From: Limnomonas spitsbergensis
Taxonomy: Eukaryota > Chlorophyta > Chlorophyceae > Chlamydomonadales
Direction of reading: 5' to 3'
Length of the DNA: 64,000 nucleotides
Assembly (NCBI GenBank): GCA_037349105.1
Contig: JAYJMM010000026.1
Span: 1,364,001 to 1,428,000, forward strand
Shown here: piece after piece, positions 33,067-44,944 of the stretch
Position numbering within the stretch: the stretch's first letter is position 1
How the letters are laid out: every line of letters begins with the position of its first letter
Notes under the pieces: generated by a model
The model's database searches: none
What the model was told of the DNA's origin: nothing
The model's input: the letters and a program-made list of their open reading frames with translations, nothing else
Made by a program: the position numbers and the translations under genes

Positions 33067-33109
33067 TTCTCTGTATCGTTCCAAGTTTATCAGATGAGTC
33101 CGAAGACTC
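33067..33109 (-). ncRNA. U6 snRNA, 5' half at junction of units 1 and 2
   Basis: Minus strand: GAGTCTTCGGACTC (5' stem-loop with UUCG loop), ATCTGATAAACTTGGAACGA, then TACAGAGAA. This is 43 nt of U6 ending in the ACAGAGA box at the point where the 3' half at 28546 begins. 43 + 64 nt minus the shared GAGAA gives 102 nt, the usual U6 length. Confidence 0.85.
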
Positions 33110-33976
33110 GAGTAGGTGTGCGTGCCAGTGACACGCCACCCCCCCCTACAAGTACCTTATGCGAGCGGGAGCGAGCATTCTGTGACACGCCACCGTCCTG
33201 CAAGTACATTATTACACGCGAGCGGGAGCGAGCGTTCATTGCCTGAACGACGGACGACGGACGATGGCGGCTGCAATCAAGCACTGCCTTTTTGCTGTGG
33301 TGACAGCAATGATGACACACGCGACCAACCATTCTCTGTTTCGTTCTGAAGTTTATCAGATGAGTCCGAAGACTCGAGTGGGTGTGCGTAAGCCTGCACC
33401 CAAGTACCCGTGCACACGCGTAGTAGCACCGTCGCGACATGGTTATTTCCAGCTGCACCAGCCCCTGCTGAATTTGTTCGCGACGAGCGAGGTCCGGAAG
33501 CCATGCAATAACTGGCGCGCTGTTCAACATGTGCATGGCTTGAGACTGGACGACGACCCTTGTGTGCTCAGCAGGCCAACCAATCCGCAGACTTCGCACC
33601 CATCATCATCATCCCTCTGCAGCATGCAGGGGTAGTGGTGCACCACTACTCGGTCGCGGTGGTGTGATGACAGTTGGTTACTCCATCCCGATAGATGACA
33701 GCTGCGAACTGCTGATCATGTTTTTTGGGCTGAGACGACTACTGTTGGGTGACACACTACTGTTTGCTGCTGCTGCAGTCCCTGCTGCAACTAACAACCC
33801 TCGCTCGACCCTAATAATAATAATGGACCTGTCATCAGCGGGCATGTGAGCCATGAGCCCTCTGGCTACGCACTCTCGTTTAATACCTAATTTTGTTAAA
33901 CACCACGTCTGTGCTTGCAATTCACAGTAGTTGACAAGGCTTGTCAATTTTCGCACATCCCGGCGCGATCCTTAAA

Positions 33977-36847
33977 ATGGACCGACGACTGCCCCAAGCC
34001 TCGTCTTCTGCTGCGTCCTCTTCTTCCGCCTTGCTTACATTCCCGACGCGCTACAGCAAGGTAATGCGTGAGGACATGAGAGACTTCCCGGAGCGGTACA
34101 TCTGCCCCTGCTGCACGACGCAGCTTAGATCGCCACGCGGTCAGGCCAGCGCAGCGGACGCCTTCGGGCTGCCCGTGGACCTGGACATCTTGCCGGAGCG
34201 TGCGCGGTTGGACGCGGTGCGCTCCTTGCTGTTGTTTGAGCCAGGCTGCGGTAGCCTGGCGCCAAATGACAGCGAGGGCAGCAGCTGCGGAGACTTGATC
34301 TGCAGGTCTTGCGCCAACAAGCTGCAGCGGCACCACAGATCTGCCTTGCGACAAGCGCTTGTCAGCTACGAGCAGCTCGGGCATGGCAATGCTGGGACGA
34401 TGCCCAGAGCGGTCCCCCTGCCTGGCAGCAGCAGCAGCAGGGGCTACGCGCTGCAGCGCGGTGTGACGGTGGGCCAGGACAGCCAGGCCGCTTCCCAGCA
34501 GGTGGTCATGCCCGATGTCGGCATGGGGCTGCCCACGTTCCGGGCTCAGACCGGAGGCCCCGGTGGGCCGCTGAAGCCGTGGTCGAGGGTGCTTCACCCG
34601 GCGACCACGGTCAAGACGCCGGGATCGGACGCTCGAGCTTGGGAGCGGCGCCTGGCATGGTTGGAGGAGACTGTCATCCCACACCTGCGCGCACTTCAGA
34701 ACCCGGACCTTCCCAGCTCTGGTGAGTCGAAGGCTCCCACGAAAACGATAGGTGCCATTGTGTGCAAGCATTCAAAACAAAGAACTGGGTAGCATGGCTG
34801 CATGGTTGCTTTGCTGCATGGCTGTATTAGGGCTGTAGTGCTGCATGTTTGTAGGGCTGTAGGCAAGTATGTCTGCATCGTTGTGGGGCAACATTGCTGC
34901 ATGGCTGCATGGTTGCATGGCTGCATGGCTGCATGGCTGCATGGCAGCATGGCTGCATGGCAGCATGGCTGCATGGCAGCATGGTTGCATGGCTGCATGG
35001 CTGCATGGCTGCATGGCTGCATGGCTGCATAGCTGCATGGCTGCATGGCTGCATGGCTGCATGGGCCAACATCCCATGACCCCCCTTATTTGCGTAGACA
35101 TGTTGCGTGCTCAACACGCGCACCTGCAACAGCACGGCATCGTTGTGCGGGCCACCTGGGACAGCAGCTTGGAATACCAGCTGTTCTGCGGTGCAGCCGC
35201 GCCGGTCAACGATGGGGGAGTGTGTTCCCCATCGACGACAAGCACGCAATGCTGCTTGCCCCCCTGGGCGTGCCGCTCCAGCAGGGCGAGGTCCGCGTTC
35301 ACGTGGACTTTTACACCTCGAGCTATTTTCCGAACGAGGCAGGCGTGAGCGTGGAGGATGAGGCGTTGCGGCAGAACATCGGCCGGCGGTCATCCATTCT
35401 GCTGGGCAAGGACCTGCAATTCGTGCGGGGGCAACAGCAGCACAACATGGACCAGCCATGCATGTTCCTGCTGGCGGACCCACTTGTGCTGTTGTTGAAG
35501 ACGCTGGGGCTGGAGGGCATGGCGTACCCCTGCATCTTGGATCCATGCGGCCAAGCGGTGTCCCTGCAGCTGGCAGAGATGGAGGACACCCTGTTTATCG
35601 ATACCTCGGGCCGCCGCCTACCGGAGTGGGCGAGCCGGAACCGGAGCAACACCCGGCTAAGCTTGGTGGAGCCCCTGGCCGAGCACCATCTACAACGCCA
35701 GTTCCCCAGCTGGTGGGCCGGCCCTGGCGAGAACGGCATCTTCATTCCACGTTTGAGGGGCAGCTACACCCTACAAACGGGGGAGAAGGCAGCAGCAAAG
35801 TTCTCGGTCTGCTGCTGGATCATCGGGCTCGTGGTCGGCGGTGGCTTGATGTATGCAGCGCACCCAGCCTTGTGCAATGCGTACAAGCAGTTCTGGGTGG
35901 GCATGGACTTGGAGCCCCGGCCCAAGGGCCACCCTGGATCAAAGGTCCACCTGCAAGAGGAGGCGGCCCAGCAGGGGCATGCGCCTGGTGCATCGCCGTT
36001 GCCACCCAAGACTCAGGCACAGATCCAGCCGGACACACAGCTGCAACCGCACCGGCAGCGGCAGAGGGAGGTGGAGGAGGAGGGGGAGGAGGAGGAGGAG
36101 GAGGAGGAGGAGGAGGGGGGAAGGGAGGGGGAGGAGGCGGTGGTGGTGAAGGAGGAGGAGGCGGCAGAGGCTGCGGCGGGGGAGGCGGAGGCAGAGGAGG
36201 AGGAGGGTGTGCATGTGGAGGTATGGCCGCTGGCTGACCCCAACGCGCGCAGTTGGCAACTTCGCGAGGCCAAGGCCGCCCATGATGCAAAAGCAGCAAA
36301 GGTCAAGGCGGAGCAGGGCACCCGGCAGCGAGCCACCCAGCAGATGATGGTCGAAGTGCGCTTGCTAATGACGCACTGCAGCTGCTGCCGAGTGGTCATC
36401 GCAGCGGAGGAGACCGTGGTGAGGACGCACCAACTCGTGGCTCATGATGGCAACGTCAACACGCTAGCGCCCGGCCGGTGGTGCCAGCGATGCTACAACC
36501 GTTATCAGGGCGCAAGGGGCGCCATGAACAAGGCGTGGACCGCCGCCGTGAAGGCAAAGCAGCAGGAGCCGCAGCCTCAGGAGCAGCCGCCTCCGGTCCA
36601 GCAGATGCCAGCAGGGCCAGCAACAGCAACCGTACCTGCAGCAACGAGCCTGGCACGGCAGGTGTCCACTGCCCCCGCTGCTGTGGCCAGCAGGTCGAGC
36701 AGGCGGCTGCATGTGAAGGTTGTGCCCACCACAAGCCCCACAACCAGCAGGCCCGCCACCACCACCAGCCGGCCCACCACCGCAGCACAGCAACCAGGCG
36801 CCAAGAGGCAGCGGAGGAGCGCAAGCTCTGGGGATGAGTCGGAGTAG
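33977..36847 (+). CDS. element protein, unit 2
   Basis: Same gene model as unit 1 shifted by 4477 bp. The upstream deletion does not touch the proposed start codon. CILDPCG form. Confidence 0.6.
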
Positions 36848-37542
36848 CAATACGGAGCAGGGTTCCGGTGGCAGTGTGAGGAGTGTTGGCTTGAGGGGCA
36901 TGTCCAAGCTGCCTCTTGGGCCCTAGTTCAGAATTGCCCAAGTCCTTGGGCAAGATCCTGACCTTGACCTTGACCAATGACGGGTGGAATGAGGATGAGG
37001 ATGATCGGAACTTAATTTCTGGCAAGCGGTGCTCGATTTGGCCAACGACCATCATGTGGCTGATCTTGACTGTGACTTCTTGACTGTAAGGTTCTGAGCC
37101 CTAATGCTTGCATCATGAATACTGGGTGCAGACAGAGCTACGGCCCTGTCTGCATCCGGGGGTTACTTACTAGAAGTCCCGGTGTTGGCTGGTTGCCCTC
37201 TGTTTATCTCAAAATCCCATTCGAGGTATTCGGAGTTGGGTTCGACTCCCAAAACATCACTTCTCTAGTAAGCATCTTGTACAGATGAATCTTGGTAGCC
37301 ATGAATGATATGTCAAATGTACCAACATACTGGCTTGCCGAAACTTTTAGATATATGAAAAAAAATGTACTAACGGTAATGACGCTTGCGTGTCACGGAA
37401 CGCTAGCTCCCGCTCGCGTAAGGTACTTGTAGGGTGGAGGCGTGTTACAGAAGGGGGCCTACGCCCCCCCCCGCTACGCGGGGCCCCCCCCCGCTTAGTC
37501 TGAGCATGGCCGCCAAGCAAGGATGACAGACGCGACCAACCA

Positions 37543-37585
37543 TTCTCTGTATCGTTCCAAGTTTATCAGATGAGTCCGAAGACTC
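37543..37585 (-). ncRNA. U6 5' half, junction of units 2 and 3
   Basis: Identical to the copy at 33067-33109. Confidence 0.85.
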
Positions 37586-40500
37586 GAGTAGGTGTGCGTG
37601 CCTGTGACACGCCACCCCCCCCTACAAGTACCTTATGCGAGCGGGAGCGAGCATTCTGTGACACGCCACTGTCCTGCAAGTACATTATTACACGCGAGCG
37701 GGAGCGAGCGTTCATTGCCTGAACGACGGACGACGCACAATGGCGGCTGCACTCAAGCATGCCTTTGTGTTGTGGTGACAGCAATGATGACAGACGCGAC
37801 CAACCATTCTCTGTTTCGTTCTGAAGTTTATCAGATGAGTCCGAAGACTCGAGTGGGTGTGCGTAAGCCTGCACCCAAGTACCCGTGCACACGCGTAGTA
37901 GCACCGTCGCGACATGGTTATTTCCAGCTGCACCAGCCCCTGCTGAATTTGTTCGCGACGAGCGAGGTCCGGAAGCCATGCAATAACTGGCGCGCTGTTC
38001 AACATGTGCATGGCTTGAGACTGGACGACGACCCTTGTGTGCTCAGCAGGCCAACCAATCCGCAGACTTCGCACCCATCATCATCATCCCTCTGCAGCAT
38101 GCAGGGGTAGTGGTGCACCACTACTCGGTCGCGGTGGTGTGATGACAGTTGGTTACTCCATCCCGATAGATGACAGCTGCGAACTGCTGATCATGTTTTT
38201 TGGGCTGAGACGACTACTGTTGGGTGACACACTACTGTTTGCTGCTGCTGCAGTCCCTGCTGCAACTAACAACCCTCGCTCGACCCTAATAATAATAATG
38301 GACCTGTCATCAGCGGGCATGTGAGCCATGAGCCCTCTGGCTACGCACTCTCGTTTAATACCTAATTTTGTTAAACACCACGTCTGTGCTTGCAATTCAC
38401 AGTAGTTGACAAGGCTTGTCAATTTTCGCACATCCCGGCGCGCGCAGTAATCCTTAAAATGGACCGACGACTGCCCCAAGCCTCGTCTTCTGCTGCGTCC
38501 TCTTCTTCCGCCTTGCTTACATTCCCGACGCGCTACAGCAAGGTAATGCGTGAGGACATGAGAGACTTCCCGGAGCGGTACATCTGCCCCTGCTGCACGA
38601 CGCAGCTTAGATCGCCACGCGGTCAGGCCAGCGCAGCGGACGCCTTCGGGCTGCCCGTGGACCTGGACATCTTGCCGGAGCGTGCGCGGTTGGACGCGGT
38701 GCGCTCCTTGCTGTTGTTTGAGCCAGGCTGCGGTAGCCTGGCGCCAAATGACAGCGAGGGCAGCAGCTGCGGAGACTTGATCTGCAGGTCTTGCGCCAAC
38801 AAGCTGCAGCGGCACCACAGATCTGCCTTGCGACAAGCGCTTGTCAGCTACGAGCAGCTCGGGCATGGCAATGCTGGGACGATGCCCAGAGCGGTCCCCC
38901 TGCCTGGCAGCAGCAGCAGCAGGGGCTACGCGCTGCAGCGCGGTGTGACGGTGGGCCAGGACAGCCAGGCCGCTTCCCAGCAGGTGGTCATGCCCGATGT
39001 CGGCATGGGGCTGCCCACGTTCCGGGCTCAGACCGGAGGCCCCGGTGGGCCGCTGAAGCCGTGGTCGAGGGTGCTTCACCCGGCGACCACGGTCAAGACG
39101 CCGGGATCGGACGCTCGAGCTTGGGAGCGGCGCCTGGCATGGTTGGAGGAGACTGTCATCCCACACCTGCGCGCACTTCAGAACCCGGACCTTCCCAGCT
39201 CTGGTGAGTCGAAGGCTCCCACGAAAACGATAGGTGCCATTGTGTGCAAGCATTCAAAACAAAGAACTGGGTAGCATGGCTGCATGGTTGCTTTGCTGCA
39301 TGGCTGTATTAGGGCTGTAGTGCTGCATGTTTGTAGGGCTGTAGGCAAGTATGTCTGCATCGTTGTGGGGCAACATTGCTGCATGGCTGCATGGTTGCAT
39401 GGCTGCATGGCTGCATGGCTGCATGGCAGCATGGCTGCATGGCAGCATGGCTGCATGGCAGCATGGTTGCATGGCTGCATGGCTGCATGGCTGCATGGCT
39501 GCATGGCTGCATAGCTGCATGGCTGCATGGCTGCATGGCTGCATGGGCCAACATCCCATGACCCCCCTTATTTGCGTAGACATGTTGCGTGCTCAACACG
39601 CGCACCTGCAACAGCACGGCATCGTTGTGCGGGCCACCTGGGACAGCAGCTTGGAATACCAGCTGTTCTGCGGTGCAGCCGCGCCGGTCAACGATGGGGG
39701 AGTGTGTTCCCCATCGACGACAAGCACGCAATGCTGCTTGCCCCCCTGGGCGTGCCGCTCCAGCAGGGCGAGGTCCGCGTTCACGTGGACTTTTACACCT
39801 CGAGCTATTTTCCGAACGAGGCAGGCGTGAGCGTGGAGGATGAGGCGTTGCGGCAGAACATCGGCCGGCGGTCATCCATTCTGCTGGGCAAGGACCTGCA
39901 ATTCGTGCGGGGGCAACAGCAGCACAACATGGACCAGCCATGCATGTTCCTGCTGGCGGACCCACTTGTGCTGTTGTTGAAGACGCTGGGGCTGGAGGGC
40001 ATGGCGTACCCCTGCATCTTGGATCCATGCGGCCAAGCGGTGTCCCTGCAGCTGGCAGAGATGGAGGACACCCTGTTTATCGATACCTCGGGCCGCCGCC
40101 TACCGGAGTGGGCGAGCCGGAACCGGAGCAACACCCGGCTAAGCTTGGTGGAGCCCCTGGCCGAGCACCATCTACAACGCCAGTTCCCCAGCTGGTGGGC
40201 CGGCCCTGGCGAGAACGGCATCTTCATTCCACGTTTGAGGGGCAGCTACACCCTACAAACGGGGGAGAAGGCAGCAGCAAAGTTCTCGGTCTGCTGCTGG
40301 ATCATCGGGCTCGTGGTCGGCGGTGGCTTGATGTATGCAGCGCACCCAGCCTTGTGCAATGCGTACAAGCAGTTCTGGGTGGGCATGGACTTGGAGCCCC
40401 GGCCCAAGGGCCACCCTGGATCAAAGGTCCACCTGCAAGAGGAGGCGGCCCAGCAGGGGCATGCGCCTGGTGCATCGCCGTTGCCACCCAAGACTCAGGC

Positions 40501-41959
40501 ACAGATCCAGCCGGACACACAGCTGCAACCGCACCGGCAGCGGCAGAGGGAGGTGGAGGAGGAGGGGGAGGAGGAGGAGGAGGAGGAGGAGGAGGAGGGG
40601 GGAAGGGAGGGGGAGGAGGCGGTGGTGGTGAAGGAGGAGGAGGCGGCAGAGGCTGCGGCGGGGGAGGCGGAGGCAGAGGAGGAGGAGGGTGTGCATGTGG
40701 AGGTATGGCCGCTGGCTGACCCCAACGCGCGCAGTTGGCAACTTCGCGAGGCCAAGGCCGCCCATGATGCAAAAGCAGCAAAGGTCAAGGCGGAGCAGGG
40801 CACCCGGCAGCGAGCCACCCAGCAGATGATGGTCGAAGTGCGCTTGCTAATGACGCACTGCAGCTGCTGCCGAGTGGTCATCGCAGCGGAGGAGACCGTG
40901 GTGAGGACGCACCAACTCGTGGCTCATGATGGCAACGTCAACACGCTAGCGCCCGGCCGGTGGTGCCAGCGATGCTACAACCGTTATCAGGGCGCAAGGG
41001 GCGCCATGAACAAGGCGTGGACCGCCGCCGTGAAGGCAAAGCAGCAGGAGCCGCAGCCTCAGGAGCAGCCGCCTCCGGTCCAGCAGATGCCAGCAGGGCC
41101 AGCAACAGCAACCGTACCTGCAGCAACGAGCCTGGCACGGCAGGTGTCCACTGCCCCCGCTGCTGTGGCCAGCAGGTCGAGCAGGCGGCTGCATGTGAAG
41201 GTTGTGCCCACCACAAGCCCCACAACCAGCAGGCCCGCCACCACCACCAGCCGGCCCACCACCGCAGCACAGCAACCAGGCGCCAAGAGGCAGCGGAGGA
41301 GCGCAAGCTCTGGGGATGAGTCGGAGTAGCAATACGGAGCAGGGTTCCGGTGGCAGTGTGAGGAGTGTTGGCTTGAGGGGCATGTCCAAGCTGCCTCTTG
41401 GGCCCTAGTTCAGAATTGCCCAAGTCCTTGGGCAAGATCCTGACCTTGACCTTGACCAATGACGGGTGGAATGAGGATGAGGATGATCGGAACTTAATTT
41501 CTGGCAAGCGGTGCTCGATTTGGCCAACGACCATCATGTGGCTGATCTTGACTGTGACTTCTTGACTGTAAGGTTCTGAGCCCTAATGCTTGCATCATGA
41601 ATACTGGGTGCAGACAGAGCTACGGCCCTGTCTGCATCCGGGGGTTACTTACTAGAAGTCCCGGTGTTGGCTGGTTGCCCTCTGTTTATCTCAAAATCCC
41701 ATTCGAGGTATTCGGAGTTGGGTTCGACTCCCAAAACATCACTTCTCTAGTAAGCATCTTGTACAGATGAATCTTGGTAGCCATGAATGATATGTCAAAT
41801 GTACCAACATACTGGCTTGCCGAAACTTTTAGATATATGAAAAAAAATGTACTAACGGTAATGACGCTTGCGTGTCACGGAACGCTAGCTCCCGCTCGCG
41901 TAAGGTACTTGTAGGGTGGAGGCGTGTTACAGAAGGGGGCCTACGCCCCCCCCCGCTAC
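37586..41959 (+). repeat. array unit 3 (type B), right end lost
   Basis: Type B is marked by GACGCACAATGGCGGCTGCA, CTCAAGCATGCCTTTG and a TGACAGACGCG variant near 37735-37800. The unit breaks within the right inverted repeat at 41959/41960, where it joins coding sequence of a partial unit. Confidence 0.9.
38459..41329 (+). CDS. element protein, unit 3
   Basis: Same model as unit 1, intact through the stop codon. Confidence 0.6.
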
Positions 41960-41960
41960 G

Positions 41961-43331
41961 GACCCACTTGTGCTGTTGTTGAAGACGCTGGGGCTGGAGG
42001 GCATGGCGTACCCCTGCATCTTGGATCCATGCGGCCAAGCGGTGTCCCTGCAGCTGGCAGAGATGGAGGACACCCTGTTTATCGATACCTCGGGCCGCCG
42101 CCTACCGGAGTGGGCGAGCCGGAACCGGAGCAACACCCGGCTAAGCTTGGTGGAGCCCCTGGCCGAGCACCATCTACAACGCCAGTTCCCCAGCTGGTGG
42201 GCCGGCCCTGGCGAGAACGGCATCTTCATTCCACGTTTGAGGGGCAGCTACACCCTACAAACGGGGGAGAAGGCAGCAGCAAAGTTCTCGGTCTGCTGCT
42301 GGATCATCGGGCTCGTGGTCGGCGGTGGCTTGATGTATGCAGCGCACCCAGCCTTGTGCAATGCGTACAAGCAGTTCTGGGTGGGCATGGACTTGGAGCC
42401 CCGGCCCAAGGGCCACCCTGGATCAAAGGTCCACCTGCAAGAGGAGGCGGCCCAGCAGGGGCATGCGCCTGGTGCATCGCCGTTGCCACCCAAGACTCAG
42501 GCACAGATCCAGCCGGACACACAGCTGCAACCGCACCGGCAGCGGCAGAGGGAGGTGGAGGAGGAGGGGGAGGAGGAGGAGGAGGAGGAGGAGGAGGAGG
42601 GGGGAAGGGAGGGGGAGGAGGCGGTGGTGGTGAAGGAGGAGGAGGCGGCAGAGGCTGCGGCGGGGGAGGCGGAGGCAGAGGAGGAGGAGGGTGTGCATGT
42701 GGAGGTATGGCCGCTGGCTGACCCCAACGCGCGCAGTTGGCAACTTCGCGAGGCCAAGGCCGCCCATGATGCAAAAGCAGCAAAGGTCAAGGCGGAGCAG
42801 GGCACCCGGCAGCGAGCCACCCAGCAGATGATGGTCGAAGTGCGCTTGCTAATGACGCACTGCAGCTGCTGCCGAGTGGTCATCGCAGCGGAGGAGACCG
42901 TGGTGAGGACGCACCAACTCGTGGCTCATGATGGCAACGTCAACACGCTAGCGCCCGGCCGGTGGTGCCAGCGATGCTACAACCGTTATCAGGGCGCAAG
43001 GGGCGCCATGAACAAGGCGTGGACCGCCGCCGTGAAGGCAAAGCAGCAGGAGCCGCAGCCTCAGGAGCAGCCGCCTCCGGTCCAGCAGATGCCAGCAGGG
43101 CCAGCAACAGCAACCGTACCTGCAGCAACGAGCCTGGCACGGCAGGTGTCCACTGCCCCCGCTGCTGTGGCCAGCAGGTCGAGCAGGCGGCTGCATGTGA
43201 AGGTTGTGCCCACCACAAGCCCCACAACCAGCAGGCCCGCCACCACCACCAGCCGGCCCACCACCGCAGCACAGCAACCAGGCGCCAAGAGGCAGCGGAG
43301 GAGCGCAAGCTCTGGGGATGAGTCGGAGTAG
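41961..43331 (+). pseudogene. truncated element gene
   Basis: Retains only the C-terminal part of the element protein, from PLVLLLKTLGLEG to the stop, including the hydrophobic segment, Glu-rich stretch and second cysteine set. By chance the frame is open back to 41916 through inverted-repeat sequence. Confidence 0.75.
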
Positions 43332-44027
43332 CAATACGGAGCAGGGTTCCGGTGGCAGTGTGAGGAGTGTTGGCTTGAGGGGCATGTCCAAGCTGCCTCT
43401 TGGGCCCTAGTTCAGAATTGCCCAAGTCCTTGGGCAAGATCCTGACCTTGACCTTGACCAATGACGGGTGGAATGAGGATGAGGATGATCGGAACTTAAT
43501 TTCTGGCAAGCGGTGCTCGATTTGGCCAACGACCATCATGTGGCTGATCTTGACTGTGACTTCTTGACTGTAAGGTTCTGAGCCCTAATGCTTGCATCAT
43601 GAATACTGGGTGCAGACAGAGCTACGGCCCTGTCTGCATCCGGGGGTTACTTACTAGAAGTCCCGGTGTTGGCTGGTTGCCCTCTGTTTATCTCAAAATC
43701 CCATTCGAGGTATTCGGAGTTGGGTTCGACTCCCAAAACATCACTTCTCTAGTAAGCATCTTGTACAGATGAATCTTGGTAGCCATGAATGATATGTCAA
43801 ATGTACCAACATACTGGCTTGCCGAAACTTTTAGATATATGAAAAAAAATGTACTAACGGTAATGACGCTTGCGTGTCACGGAACGCTAGCTCCCGCTCG
43901 CGTAAGGTACTTGTAGGGTGGAGGCGTGTTACAGAAGGGGGCCTACGCCCCCCCCCCGCTACGCGGGGCCCCCCCCCGCTTAGTCTGAGCATGGCCGCCA
44001 AGCAAGGATGACAGACGCGACCAACCA

Positions 44028-44070
44028 TTCTCTGTATCGTTCCAAGTTTATCAGATGAGTCCGAAGACTC
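44028..44070 (-). ncRNA. U6 5' half, junction before unit 4
   Basis: Identical to the copy at 33067-33109. Confidence 0.85.
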
Positions 44071-44944
44071 GAGTAGGTGTGCGTGCCTGTGACACGCCAC
44101 CCCCCCCTACAAGTACCTTATGCGAGCGGGAGCGAGCATTCTGTGACACGCCACCGTCCTGCAAGTACATTATTACACGCGAGCGGGAGCGAGCGTTCAT
44201 TGCCTGAACGACGGACGACGGACGATGGCGGCTGCAATCAAGCACTGCCTTTTTGCTGTGGTGACAGCAATGATGACACACGCGACCAACCATTCTCTGT
44301 TTCGTTCTGAAGTTTATCAGATGAGTCCGAAGACTCGAGTGGGTGTGCGTAAGCCTGCACCCAAGTACCCGTGCACACGCGTAGTAGCACCGTCGCGACA
44401 TGGTTATTTCCAGCTGCACCAGCCCCTGCTGAATTTGTTCGCGACGAGCGAGGTCCGGAAGCCATGCAATAACTGGCGCGCTGTTCAACATGTGCATGGC
44501 TTGAGACTGGACGACGACCCTTGTGTGCTCAGCAGGCCAACCAATCCGCAGACTTCGCACCCATCATCATCATCCCTCTGCAGCATGCAGGGGTAGTGGT
44601 GCACCACTACTCGGTCGCGGTGGTGTGATGACAGTTGGTTACTCCATCCCGATAGATGACAGCTGCGAACTGCTGATCATGTTTTTTGGGCTGAGACGAC
44701 TACTGTTGGGTGACACACTACTGTTTGCTGCTGCTGCAGTCCCTGCTGCAACTAACAACCCTCGCTCGACCCTAATAATAATAATGGACCTGTCATCAGC
44801 GGGCATGTGAGCCATGAGCCCTCTGGCTACGCACTCTCGTTTAATACCTAATTTTGTTAAACACCACGTCTGTGCTTGCAATTCACAGTAGTTGACAAGG
44901 CTTGTCAATTTTCGCACATCCCGGCGCGCGCAGTAATCCTTAAA

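Larger units (their letters stand above)
33110..37585 (+). repeat. array unit 2 (type A)
   Basis: Begins inside the left inverted repeat (outer part lost; junction GTGCCAGTGACACGCC). A short deletion of about 7 bp lies just before the coding start (GGCGCGATCC versus GGCGCGCGCAGTAATCC). Confidence 0.9.
41960..44070 (+). repeat. partial unit with a 5' deletion
   Basis: Starts in the middle of the element gene (GACCCACTTGTGCTG) directly after GCTACG of unit 3's right inverted repeat. A 2-bp CG is shared at the junction. It then continues through the gene end, tRNA-like structure, right inverted repeat and U6 5' half, adding 2002 bp to the spacing. Confidence 0.9.

Noticed and set aside
33090..33115. 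Hammerhead-ribozyme-like core (CAGATGAGTCCGAAGACTCG)
   Set aside because: Core residues of a hammerhead are missing, and the segment is fully explained as the antisense of the U6 5' stem-loop with its UUCG loop.
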